Part shown: piece by piece, positions 16,796 to 25,578 of the stretch
Numbering within the stretch: position 1 is the stretch's first letter
Layout: each line of letters opens with the position of its first letter
Origin: Tolumonas sp008015085
GTDB lineage: Bacteria; Pseudomonadota; Gammaproteobacteria; Enterobacterales; Aeromonadaceae
DNA: 56,567 bases
NCBI GenBank assembly: GCA_029265125.1
Contig: JAJUJX010000017.1
Span: 1-56,567 of the forward strand
Reading direction: 5' to 3'
Notes under the pieces: model-generated
The model's database searches: none
What the model was told of the DNA's origin: nothing
Seen by the model: only the letters and a program-made list of their open reading frames with translations
Translations under genes and position numbers: made by a program

Positions 16796-18558
16796 GCGGT
16801 TTGCACGCCCATTTGTGTTCTGCGAAGTAACGCGTAAGCCCCACCCATTTCCAGCAGTTGATCATGAGAACCCCGTTCCACTATCTGACCATCATCAATT
16901 ACCAGAATTTCATCTGCTTTTTCAATGGTAGACAGGCGATGAGCTATGACTATAGTTGTACGGTTTTTGGTCAGTGACTCCAGCGCAGTCTGGATCTTCC
17001 GTTCAGATTCAGAATCCAGTGCTGAAGTCGCCTCGTCGAGCAATAATACTGGCATATCACGTAACAGCGCCCGGGCAATAGCCAGACGCTGACGCTGACC
17101 ACCTGACAAATTAGCACCGTTTTCACCAATCACCGTGTCATAGCCTTGAGGCATTTTGCTGATAAATTCATCTGCATTTGCCAGCTTCGCAGCTTCAATG
17201 ATTTGCTCTCTGGTAAACTGCTCTTCAGCAGCATATGCAATATTATTCGCAATCGTATCGTTAAACAGATGTACATTCTGTGAAACCAATGCGAACTGAC
17301 GACGTAAATCGCGCAACCGGTATTCACGAATATCCTGATCATCAAGCAAGATGGTCCCTTCCTGGATGTCATAAAAACGAGTCAGCAGACTGGCAATAGT
17401 GCTCTTACCCGAGCCTGAACGACCCACTAATGCTACCGTTTTACCCGGTTCAATACTGAAGCTGATGTTTCGCAGTGCCGGCGCATCTTTGGTCGGATAG
17501 GTAAAGGTGACATCGCGGAACTCGATCTTTCCGGCCGCATGCCCAAGCTGAAGTTGACCGTTGTCTTGCTCCAACGGCAGATCAATCACATCAAACAGAC
17601 TTTGACAGGCCGCAATTCCCCGTTGGAACTGAACATTCACCTGAGTCAGACTTTTCAGAGGTTTCATCAGACCAAACAGTGCCGAGATCACCGCAGCAAA
17701 AGAGCCCGCAGTGAGGGTATGGCTTATTTCTGGAAAAGTAGCCAGATAAAGCACCAGCGACAGAGCGGTAGAGGCAATAAATTGTACGATAGGTGAACCG
17801 ACCGCATCAGCAACAACCATTTTCATGTTTTGCTGACGAACAGAATTACTGACTTTATCGAAGCGCCCAGCTTCAATTTCCTGACCACCAAACATCAGTA
17901 CTTCCCGATGTCCGCGTAACATCTGCTCGGTTGAAGTAGTGATATTGCCCATCGCATGCTGCAATTGACGGCTTAGCTTTCTGAAACGTTTGCTGATCAC
18001 CGAGATTAGAACTGCAACCACTGGGCCAACGATGAAGAAAATGAGCGACAGCTGCCATGAATAATAGAACATCAGCACTAACAAGCCGATAACAGTGCAT
18101 CCTTCCCGGATCAGTGAAATAAGGGTTGAACTGGCGGCCGAAGATACCTGACCAGCATCATAAGTCACTTTTGATAACAAAGTGCCTGTATTGTGTTTAT
18201 CAAAAAATGAAAGCGGCATACCCATCAGATGAGAAAACACCGCACGCTGTAATCGCATGACAACGGTATTGCCAACCCATGCCATAAAATAATCAGAGGT
18301 AAAATTACAAATCCCGCGCAAAGCAACCAGTATCATGATCATGATCGGTAACCACAACATGACGGAGTTCTGTTTACCGCTTAAGCCTTCATCCAGCAAA
18401 GGTTTGATAAGTGATAGCATGTAAGTGTCAACGGCAGCATAGCCAGCCATTCCGATAGCAGCAATCAGCAGGCCTTTTCGGCGGCCTGTTGTATACCCCA
18501 GCAGACGTTTAAGTGTTGGCCAGCTTTTCCGCGTCGCATCAAGTGCTTCGTTAGACAT
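16792..18558 (-). CDS. msbA: Lipid A export ABC transporter MsbA
   Basis: This half-transporter flips core-lipid A across the inner membrane as a homodimer. The chosen ATG at 18558 (MSNEALDATRKSWPTLKRLL) gives 588 residues, near the 582 of E. coli; upstream in-frame starts would overlap comEC and lack a clear ribosome binding site. A six-helix exporter domain (about 30-330) is followed by an ATPase domain with Walker A GRSGSGKST, signature LSGGQRQR and Walker B VLLLDEATSALD. The ribosome binding site is weak, which fits translation coupled to comEC. Confidence 0.94.
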   Translation of the reverse strand: MSNEALDATRKSWPTLKRLLGYTTGRRKGLLIAAIGMAGYAAVDTYMLSLIKPLLDEGLSGKQNSVMLWLPIMIMILVALRGICNFTSDYFMAWVGNTVVMRLQRAVFSHLMGMPLSFFDKHNTGTLLSKVTYDAGQVSSAASSTLISLIREGCTVIGLLVLMFYYSWQLSLIFFIVGPVVAVLISVISKRFRKLSRQLQHAMGNITTSTEQMLRGHREVLMFGGQEIEAGRFDKVSNSVRQQNMKMVVADAVGSPIVQFIASTALSLVLYLATFPEISHTLTAGSFAAVISALFGLMKPLKSLTQVNVQFQRGIAACQSLFDVIDLPLEQDNGQLQLGHAAGKIEFRDVTFTYPTKDAPALRNISFSIEPGKTVALVGRSGSGKSTIASLLTRFYDIQEGTILLDDQDIREYRLRDLRRQFALVSQNVHLFNDTIANNIAYAAEEQFTREQIIEAAKLANADEFISKMPQGYDTVIGENGANLSGGQRQRLAIARALLRDMPVLLLDEATSALDSESERKIQTALESLTKNRTTIVIAHRLSTIEKADEILVIDDGQIVERGSHDQLLEMGGAYALLRRTQMGVQTA

Positions 18559-18590
18559 AAGTGATTCAAACCTTGCTGTAAAATGACCCG

Positions 18591-20828
18591 TCATTTTAGC
18601 GGTTGATCGTCCACTAACCAAGCGTCCAACTGTCTGTACCATGCTTGAGATGAGCGAAAAGACGTTATTGCCACCGAATTCTGGTCAATTTGAAAACTGA
18701 CTAAGCCTTCCGATGCAGTATTCCACTGCTGAGCTTTGGTGTAACGAGTGAGTGTTTCTGGATGTGGATGGTGCCAACGGTTCTGATATCCAGCACTATG
18801 AACGACATAAGAGGGTGATACCGCGGAGATAAAAGCCGGTGACGATGAGTATTTGCTGCCATGGTGCGGTGAAGACATTATCTGGCTATGTAATACATAG
18901 CCTGGTAATTGTACTAATTCCGCCTCAGCCTTTCGTTCTGCATCGCCGGTCAGCAGAACACTGTGCGAACCATCGGTGATACGTAAGACACAGGAATCTT
19001 CATTCTCATCACCACCCGATGAATGCTTCGGCGATAACACCGTCAATGTCAATTTGCCCCAGACCCGCTGCAACCCTCGCTGGCAGATAGTGGTAGCAGA
19101 CGTTAGCGCGGCAGAAGAAATCAATTGTGATTGTGGAAATTTATCTGCAATTCGTTTCCAGTTTGCAGAGTGATCCTTATCTTTGTGGCTGATAATAAGA
19201 TAATCCAAGGATCGAATGCCTCTGTAATCCAACATAGGAAAAATTGCCGCATCAGCCATGTTATATCCCCCGGGATAAGCATCGCCGGTATCAAATAACA
19301 GAGCCCTATCGTCTTGCGTAATAAGCACCGACAGCCCCTGCCCGACATCCAGCATATCAACTCGCCATGCTGGCTCTGACTGACATCCGGAAAATAATAA
19401 CCCACAGCAAGTCAGCAGAAACAATCCTGACCTGCGCTTTCTTAGGAAAGGTGAAAAATACCAGATACAAATAGCTGCTACAGCCCATAACAAAGATAGC
19501 TGAGCATGAAAAGAGAGTGACAGCCAGCCCGATCCCCATGACTGGAGCCACTCCAATACAGACATAAGCCAATCAAGCTGAATATCACACAGCCAGAATC
19601 CAAATTTTGCCAACGCAGGAACAATGGGAACCAATAAGCCGGATATCAGTGCAATCGGGACGATGAGAAAAGTAAACCAAGGGCCAGCAGGCAGATTAAT
19701 CAATATGCTGCTAATACTAAGCCCGTTAAACAGCACCAGTTGTGCCGGGATCAACAACAACGTCATCAACCACTGTATTTGCCACAGTGAAGGCTTACGC
19801 CATAAAAAACCAGCAAGCCCCAGAATGCCAACAGCAATAAAAGATAACCAGAACCCTGCCGAGAAAATAGACCACGGATTTAATATCAGCATGACAACAA
19901 GCGCGAACAACCAGATTCGGATTCCTGACCATTCCCGTTGCCATAACCGCAGTATGATCCAGATACCCAGCATACATAGCGCCCGGACAGCAGGAGCGGA
20001 AAAATCTGCTAATGCCGTATAAATAAAAGCAAAAGAAAACCCACTTAGCCAGTGTATAGCAGGGAAGAAATCACTCCAGCGGCGAAACAGCAGACGGGAT
20101 AACGCTATGCCAATCCAGGCAATTAAACCAATATGCATCCCTGAAATTGCAATCAGATGAATCAACCCGGTATCACGCAGGGTCTGCCAGTCTGCTTTAT
20201 CAACCTCCTGCTGTTCACCATAAATCAGCGCCATTAATAATTCTGGTTGCCGGAATCCTCGCATCAGTTGCCGCGAGTGATTCAGCCATTGATCACGCCA
20301 ACCTGTCTCAGGCCGGTCCATAAATTCAAAACGTTTGATGCTACCTGTTGCGGTGACGCCTTGCCCCAGCAACCAGCGTTCAGAGTTAAAACCTGCAGGA
20401 TTCGCTAATCCGTGCGGTATTTTCAATCTGGCCAGGATATGTAATTTATCGCCATGCCTGAACTTGGGCTTTTTATCAGGAAAGGTCAGTTTAATTGAAG
20501 GTTCTGACCAATATGTCTGACGATTGATCCGTTGTGCCGACACTAAAAGCTGCTGATGATCAGATTTCAGTGAAACATCCATGACGGTTACATTCAACTC
20601 ATGCATGGCAGGCAGAGAAACCCGCTGTTCTTTTAACCAATAGATTTCATGATTAAAAAACAGAATACTCCATCCCACACCCAGCAGGAGCGCACCAACA
20701 AAGCGGTAATAATGGAATACAAGCAAAGCGCTGCAGGACAATACCCATCCCCAGCCAGCCGCTGGCAGATATGGCCACACTAAAGCACTAATTACCCCTA
20801 ACGCTATGCCCAGCAGTAATTTTTCCAC
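18591..20828 (-). CDS. comEC: DNA uptake channel protein ComEC/Rec2
   Basis: ComEC is the inner-membrane channel that brings single-stranded DNA into the cytoplasm during natural transformation. The 745-residue protein has N-terminal hydrophobic segments and a soluble domain, the competence membrane domain (about 200-470; note ISGMHIGLIAWIG), and a C-terminal metallo-beta-lactamase-like domain with the metal motif SHKDKDHS and SSPHHGSKYSS. The apparent start is GTG at 20828 with no clear ribosome binding site, so the true start is uncertain. It precedes msbA, as ycaI does in E. coli. Confidence 0.93.
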   Translation of the reverse strand: MEKLLLGIALGVISALVWPYLPAAGWGWVLSCSALLVFHYYRFVGALLLGVGWSILFFNHEIYWLKEQRVSLPAMHELNVTVMDVSLKSDHQQLLVSAQRINRQTYWSEPSIKLTFPDKKPKFRHGDKLHILARLKIPHGLANPAGFNSERWLLGQGVTATGSIKRFEFMDRPETGWRDQWLNHSRQLMRGFRQPELLMALIYGEQQEVDKADWQTLRDTGLIHLIAISGMHIGLIAWIGIALSRLLFRRWSDFFPAIHWLSGFSFAFIYTALADFSAPAVRALCMLGIWIILRLWQREWSGIRIWLFALVVMLILNPWSIFSAGFWLSFIAVGILGLAGFLWRKPSLWQIQWLMTLLLIPAQLVLFNGLSISSILINLPAGPWFTFLIVPIALISGLLVPIVPALAKFGFWLCDIQLDWLMSVLEWLQSWGSGWLSLSFHAQLSLLWAVAAICIWYFSPFLRKRRSGLFLLTCCGLLFSGCQSEPAWRVDMLDVGQGLSVLITQDDRALLFDTGDAYPGGYNMADAAIFPMLDYRGIRSLDYLIISHKDKDHSANWKRIADKFPQSQLISSAALTSATTICQRGLQRVWGKLTLTVLSPKHSSGGDENEDSCVLRITDGSHSVLLTGDAERKAEAELVQLPGYVLHSQIMSSPHHGSKYSSSPAFISAVSPSYVVHSAGYQNRWHHPHPETLTRYTKAQQWNTASEGLVSFQIDQNSVAITSFRSSQAWYRQLDAWLVDDQPLK

Positions 20829-21122
20829 TTCAAAAGTCTTAGCTGATTCTTCATGGCTTTATTTTTACGAGATGATGCATCCTTCGACAGCTGTTGTTTC
20901 TGACGTCACCGACTCTATTTGTGTTCAAAAAAAGGACAAACAAACCACCCGGGGTTGCTTAATTCACATAAACCGGAGAAAACTGGTACGGTTTTACACA
21001 CGCATGAACGAATGAGTGTCATAATCGGCTCACATTATGTTGTTGTTTCATACATTGCCGATGCGCTAAAAATAAAAACCTGTGAAGCAATCAGGCAGGA
21101 ATGGGGTGAAAAAAATAATACG
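20829..21122. promoter_or_regulatory. Divergent comEC/DedA spacer
   Basis: About 290 bases with no supported gene. An open frame in phase with the DedA gene runs through it, but it has no good start or ribosome binding site and its translation is not membrane-protein-like. Promoters for both genes must lie here; I could not assign them. Confidence 0.35.
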
Positions 21123-21725
21123 ATGGACCTTCTTATTTCCATTTTTTCTGACTACGGTTATTTAGCCGTTTTCGTTATGCTTTTACTCTGCGGGTTTGGT
21201 TTGCCAATCCCAGAAGATATTACGTTGGTCGCTGGTGGGATCATTGCCGGTTTAGGATATGCAGATGTACATACGATGTTTGCTGTCTGCATGGCCGGAG
21301 TACTGATAGGTGATGGCATTATGTTTACGCTGGGTCATCATTTTGGCCAGCGTATCCTTGCTTTTGCGCCAGTGCGCAGACTGGTAACACCACAACGTTT
21401 CGCTCAGGTGCAAGAAAAGTTCGTCAAATACGGTAATTGGGTATTATTCATTGCCCGTTTTCTACCTGGGCTGCGTTCCCCGATATTTATCGTTGCAGGC
21501 ATGAGCCGTCGTATCTCCATATGGAGGTTTATTCTGATGGATGGCTTAGCAGCAAGTATTTCCGTGCCTGTCTGGGTATACCTGGGGGATTATGGTGCCT
21601 ATAACAGACAGTGGTTGTTGGATATGATTAGTCGTGGACAAGCAGGGATCTACTCGTTGCTAGGTATCGGCGCTCTCATTATCATAATTATCTATATTCG
21701 CCATCGGCGGGCTAAGAATATGTAA
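21123..21725 (+). CDS. DedA-family inner membrane protein
   Basis: DedA (SNARE-associated domain) proteins are polytopic membrane proteins linked to lipid carrier recycling, membrane potential and drug resistance; the specific role here is unknown. The ATG at 21123 gives 200 residues. Family features are present: an N-terminal helix, the re-entrant CGFGLPIPEDITLVAGG segment, an acidic GVLIGDGIMF helix, the FIARFLPGLRSPIFIVAGMSRRI signature with its essential arginines (split here: FIARFLPG then RSPIF), and a basic C-terminus RHRRAKNM. An upstream GGGGTGA lies rather far from the ATG. It is a single gene ending in a shared terminator. Confidence 0.88.
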   Translation: MDLLISIFSDYGYLAVFVMLLLCGFGLPIPEDITLVAGGIIAGLGYADVHTMFAVCMAGVLIGDGIMFTLGHHFGQRILAFAPVRRLVTPQRFAQVQEKFVKYGNWVLFIARFLPGLRSPIFIVAGMSRRISIWRFILMDGLAASISVPVWVYLGDYGAYNRQWLLDMISRGQAGIYSLLGIGALIIIIIYIRHRRAKNM

Positions 21726-21727
21726 AA

Positions 21728-21762
21728 ACTAAAAGGCCAGCATCATAGCTGGTCTTTTAGTT
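21728..21762. terminator. Bidirectional terminator between the DedA gene and lolE
   Basis: CTAAAAGGCCAGC and GCTGGTCTTTTAG form a 13-base stem (one wobble) with a six-base loop. U-rich tracts lie on both sides, matching the convergent arrangement. Confidence 0.8.
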
Positions 21763-21773
21763 TAAGCTTCAAG

Positions 21774-23015
21774 TTAACGCCCTAACTCTCTCGCAGGTAG
21801 TAATTGACTAGCCCTCCATGCCGGATAAAGCGTAGCAACCAGGCTCATAAAGATAGCAACGGCTGTAACGATCACAACATCGGTAACATGCAATTCTGAT
21901 GGTAAAAAGTCGATAAAATAGATTTCCGGATTCAGAAATTGGTACCCGGTAATATGTTCAACGCCTTTAATAATCGCTGACAAATAATTAGCCAGCATAC
22001 ATCCCAGAAATGCACCACTGCCAGCACCAATTAATCCGTTGATCATTCCCTGCGTCATAAATACCAGCCGGATTTGCCAATCCCCTGCCCCCATGGTTTT
22101 CAGGATCGCAATATCACCGCGTTTTTCATTTACCGCCATCACCAGAGTGGAAACAATATTGAAGCAAGCCACTGCGACAACCATTAACAGCACCACATAC
22201 ATAACTGTCCGTACCAGTTGGATATCCTGATAGAGATACCCCTGCGACGTCATCCAGCTACGCAGATACATGCGATATGGCAACTGGTTCGCAGCCTGAT
22301 AGGCAATAGTGTGCGCTGACAGCACATCGTTAACTTCAATACTCAGCCCCTGAACTTCATCTTGCCAGCCGAGCATGGCCTGAGCATCCCGCAGATGAAT
22401 GTAACCCAGTAAACCATCCAGCTGACCACCCAGTTTTAGCAGGCCAACAACAGTGAACTGACGCTGCATCGGTGCCGAAAACGCAGACTGAGCCTGTTTA
22501 TCAGGTACTTGCATCGTGACGACATCACCAATTTTGATGCCCAGTTTTTTAGCAATTTGCTGACCAAGAATGACACCATTTTCGCCAGGATGTAGCGCAT
22601 CAAGTCCTTGCCCTGTCATGTAATCAGCAGCCTGAGAAATCTGCTTCTCCTCAGCAGGCAGCACAGCACGCAGTTGTGCGGCTTTCATTTTGCCACCCGC
22701 TTCCAGCATCCCATTCAATGAGATCAGCGGCGCAACCGCAGTGATCCCTTGCTGTTTTTTCAGTAAGTCAGCAGCCGATTGCCAGTCACGAAAACCACCG
22801 GAAACCATTTCAACTTCGGCATGTGGGATCACCGCCAGCACACGCTGACGCAATTCGCGCTCAAAACCATTCATCGCAGAAAGCCCGAGGATCAAAGCCA
22901 TCACCCCGAGCGCGATACCAATAATGGATGAAGCCGAAATAAAGCTGACAAACCGACTGCTACGACGAGTCCGGCTATAACGCAGCCCTAAAAACAGGGC
23001 ATAAGGCTGAAACAT
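21774..23015 (-). CDS. lolE: Lipoprotein-releasing system membrane protein LolE
   Basis: LolE pairs with LolC and the ATPase LolD to extract outer-membrane-destined lipoproteins from the inner membrane and hand them to LolA. The 413-residue protein has an N-terminal membrane helix (about 24-48), a large periplasmic domain and three C-terminal helices of the FtsX type (about 265-400). It begins MFQPYALFLGLRYSRTRRSS. Its ATG overlaps the lolD stop by one base (TAATG). Confidence 0.94.
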   Translation of the reverse strand: MFQPYALFLGLRYSRTRRSSRFVSFISASSIIGIALGVMALILGLSAMNGFERELRQRVLAVIPHAEVEMVSGGFRDWQSAADLLKKQQGITAVAPLISLNGMLEAGGKMKAAQLRAVLPAEEKQISQAADYMTGQGLDALHPGENGVILGQQIAKKLGIKIGDVVTMQVPDKQAQSAFSAPMQRQFTVVGLLKLGGQLDGLLGYIHLRDAQAMLGWQDEVQGLSIEVNDVLSAHTIAYQAANQLPYRMYLRSWMTSQGYLYQDIQLVRTVMYVVLLMVVAVACFNIVSTLVMAVNEKRGDIAILKTMGAGDWQIRLVFMTQGMINGLIGAGSGAFLGCMLANYLSAIIKGVEHITGYQFLNPEIYFIDFLPSELHVTDVVIVTAVAIFMSLVATLYPAWRASQLLPARELGR

Positions 23016-23698
23016 TATTCGCCTCCCTGCAGCACACCATCAACCATATGAACCTGCCGGTGCAGCTTACCGGCCAGCTCGCGATCATGGGTAACCACAA
23101 CAAAAGCTGTACCCAGCTCCTGATTCAACTGACACATCAGTTCGTAGATAGCAGTGGCGCTCTTGTGATCCAAATTACCGGTCGGTTCATCTGCCAAAAC
23201 CAGACGCGGCTGATTAACTAACGCACGGGCAATCGCAACGCGCTGGCGTTCCCCGCCCGATAATTCCGCAGGACGATGATCAACCCGGTGCGCCAAGCCT
23301 ACCCGGGTCAACATTTCCGTTGCTATCTGTGTTGCAGTCTTAACGGCCATACCGCCGATCAGCAGTGGCATCGCCGCATTTTCCAATGCGGTGAATTCCC
23401 CCAGTAAGTGGTGAAACTGATACACAAACCCTAATTGCTTATTACGAAACTGCGCTTGCTGCTGGCTGGTCCATTTATAGATATCCTGCTGTTCAAACAG
23501 CACAGAACCGGAGGTCGGCGAATCCAGCGCCCCTAACAAGTGCAGCATGGTACTTTTCCCAGACCCGGAACTACCCACAATCGCCAGCATCTCTTTTTGA
23601 TAAACCGTCAGAGAGATCCCTTTCAACACAGGGGTTTCGACTGCTCCCTCCTGATAAATTTTTACCAGATCCTGACAACGCAACAGGATATTACTCAT
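23015..23698 (-). CDS. lolD: Lipoprotein-releasing system ATPase LolD
   Basis: LolD powers lipoprotein release by LolCE. The ATG at 23698 gives 227 residues; a longer frame reaching 23734 would overlap lolC deeply and is less likely. Walker A GSSGSGKST, the LolD-type LLGEFTALENAAMPLLIGG region, signature LSGGERQR and Walker B LVLADEPTGNLD are all visible. It overlaps lolC by eight bases and lolE by one. Confidence 0.95.
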   Translation of the reverse strand: MSNILLRCQDLVKIYQEGAVETPVLKGISLTVYQKEMLAIVGSSGSGKSTMLHLLGALDSPTSGSVLFEQQDIYKWTSQQQAQFRNKQLGFVYQFHHLLGEFTALENAAMPLLIGGMAVKTATQIATEMLTRVGLAHRVDHRPAELSGGERQRVAIARALVNQPRLVLADEPTGNLDHKSATAIYELMCQLNQELGTAFVVVTHDRELAGKLHRQVHMVDGVLQGGE

Positions 23699-24926
23699 AA
23701 CGCAACGCCTCCGCCGGACGAATATGGGCTGCACGATATGCCGGATAAAGCGTAGCCATAAAACTCATCAATAATGCCCCCACCGCAATCAACAACACCT
23801 GTGGGATCTGCATTTCAACCGGCAGCCCACCGCCACCAGCATCCATATATAAATTCAGACCTAAGACTTTTAATACCGGATTCAGGTAATTGGTTAGTAG
23901 CACACCACCAACAACACCGAACAGACCACCCAGCACACCACTCCAAATACCCTGCACCATGAAGATTTTCATCACTGTTTTACTCTGCATCCCCATGGTA
24001 CGCAGGATCGCAACTTCACCCTGTTTATCCAGCACCACCATCACCAGTGAAGAAAGAATGTTGAACGCAGCGACCAGAATAATCAGTACCAGCATCAGAC
24101 TCATGATGTGTTTTTCCATCGCAACGGCACGAAATAGCTCGCCCCGCTCTACCCGCCAATCCTGAAAAATCAGCGATGATGGCAATGATGCTTTCGCGAT
24201 ATCTTCAGTCTGGAAGGCATCATCCAGCCAGACCCGCCAGCCTGTGACATTTTGCTCCGGATATCGAAGCAAACGACGGGCATCATCGAGATGCATCAGT
24301 GCAATTTGGTCATCAACCGGAGAGCCCACATCAAACAAGCCCACCACATGAAATAACCGCTGTGAGGGTACTCGTCCCATTGGCGTAAAACGGCTGCCTT
24401 CACTGACCAGTACGCGCACCATATCCCCAGGCATCACCCCCAGTTTCTGAGCCAGCGCACCGCCCAATATGATATTAAATTTACCCGGTAGTAACTTCGC
24501 CAGCGTAACATTGCCTAAGGTCTGACGCAGTAAATCCTCTTTAGGGTAGTTCTGAGGGTTAATTCCCTGCACTACAATCGGTGCCAGATTCCCCGGACTC
24601 TGCACCATACCTTCGGTAGTGATAAAAGGTGCTGCCGCCTGCACATGAGGCAACTTAGTTACGACAGTTTCATATTGTTGCCAGTCAGATAGCTGACCCG
24701 ACGACGTAGTCACCACACCATGGGGGACCACACCGAGGATTCGGTCTTTCAGCTGAGCTTCAAACCCATTCATAACTGAGCTGACCACGATCAATGCCAT
24801 GACGCCGATCGCGATCCCAAAAGTAGAAAATATGGAGATAAAAGAAGCAAATCGATTATCACCTCTGGCGCCTGCATAGCGCAGACCGATTGCCAGACTG
24901 ATTGGTTGAAAAATGAGTGATTTCAC
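23691..24926 (-). CDS. lolC: Lipoprotein-releasing system membrane protein LolC
   Basis: LolC recruits LolA to the LolCDE complex. The likely start is GTG at 24926 (VKSLIFQPISLAIGLRY) with GGAAA about eight bases upstream, giving 411 residues. It has the same topology as LolE: one N-terminal helix, a periplasmic domain with GVVPHGVVTT, and three C-terminal helices ending TLYPAYRAAHIRPAEALRYE. It is the first gene of lolCDE, divergent from the PilZ gene across 76 bases. Confidence 0.93.
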   Translation of the reverse strand: MKSLIFQPISLAIGLRYAGARGDNRFASFISIFSTFGIAIGVMALIVVSSVMNGFEAQLKDRILGVVPHGVVTTSSGQLSDWQQYETVVTKLPHVQAAAPFITTEGMVQSPGNLAPIVVQGINPQNYPKEDLLRQTLGNVTLAKLLPGKFNIILGGALAQKLGVMPGDMVRVLVSEGSRFTPMGRVPSQRLFHVVGLFDVGSPVDDQIALMHLDDARRLLRYPEQNVTGWRVWLDDAFQTEDIAKASLPSSLIFQDWRVERGELFRAVAMEKHIMSLMLVLIILVAAFNILSSLVMVVLDKQGEVAILRTMGMQSKTVMKIFMVQGIWSGVLGGLFGVVGGVLLTNYLNPVLKVLGLNLYMDAGGGGLPVEMQIPQVLLIAVGALLMSFMATLYPAYRAAHIRPAEALRYE

Positions 24927-25002
24927 GCTGTTTCCAAGCGTTGCGCATTCCAAGAGTTAGCGGATAATAAAGGTAAGACATCTACTCAACAAGGGGTTCT
25001 CC

Positions 25003-25569
25003 TTGAGCGAGCAATATTTTAGTGTACAGCACTGCCTGTCGGTCAGTGTGATTCCAATGGAACAGGACTTTCAGTTACCTGATGATGCCACTTTTGAAGC
25101 GGAAATTCCCGAACCCTTCAAGATATCCAACACACTGGTGCAGCTGGATTTAAGCAATGCCCGCTCACTACGTCAGATCAGCGATGATATTGGCTATCTG
25201 GTGGAGGTCATTAATCAGCAGTCACGTAAAATCAATCTGCTGATGGCTCATATTCTGATGCAGGAAGATAATCCTGAATATCGGCATCTGACACTAAGTT
25301 TTGGCGGCAGCCAGATAACTTTCCGCTCATCACTGCCTCTAACTACCGGACAGCGGCTACGCCTTAAATTATTTTTGCGGGAAGAAGCCTGCGCAGTTTA
25401 TTGTTATGCTCGGATTTCACATATCGAAACCGATCAGGACAGAGCATTAGTAACTGCCACTTATGAATTGATCCGCAATGATGATCGTGAATTACTAATC
25501 CGAGCCTGCAGCCATGAACAATCCCGGCAATTAAAAGAACGGGCAGAAAAACGATATCAACTAACCTGA
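25003..25569 (+). CDS. Atypical PilZ-domain protein upstream of mfd
   Basis: A 188-residue soluble protein. Residues about 90-180 look like a PilZ beta-barrel: LSFGGSQITF (98-107) fits the DxSxxG element in altered form, then alternating strands. The RxxxR motif that grips cyclic di-GMP is not visible, so ligand binding is doubtful. The N-terminal half is acidic with a helix (about 50-88). The start appears to be TTG at 25003 after AAGGGG with good spacing; ATG at codon 19 is the alternative. It lies nine bases before mfd and is probably co-transcribed. The function is unknown. Confidence 0.65.
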   Translation: MSEQYFSVQHCLSVSVIPMEQDFQLPDDATFEAEIPEPFKISNTLVQLDLSNARSLRQISDDIGYLVEVINQQSRKINLLMAHILMQEDNPEYRHLTLSFGGSQITFRSSLPLTTGQRLRLKLFLREEACAVYCYARISHIETDQDRALVTATYELIRNDDRELLIRACSHEQSRQLKERAEKRYQLT

Positions 25570-25578
25570 ACCTGACTG

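Noticed and set aside
20919..21122. N-terminal extension of the DedA protein by 68 residues
   Set aside because: The added residues are hydrophilic, unlike the family, and no ribosome binding site supports the earlier start.
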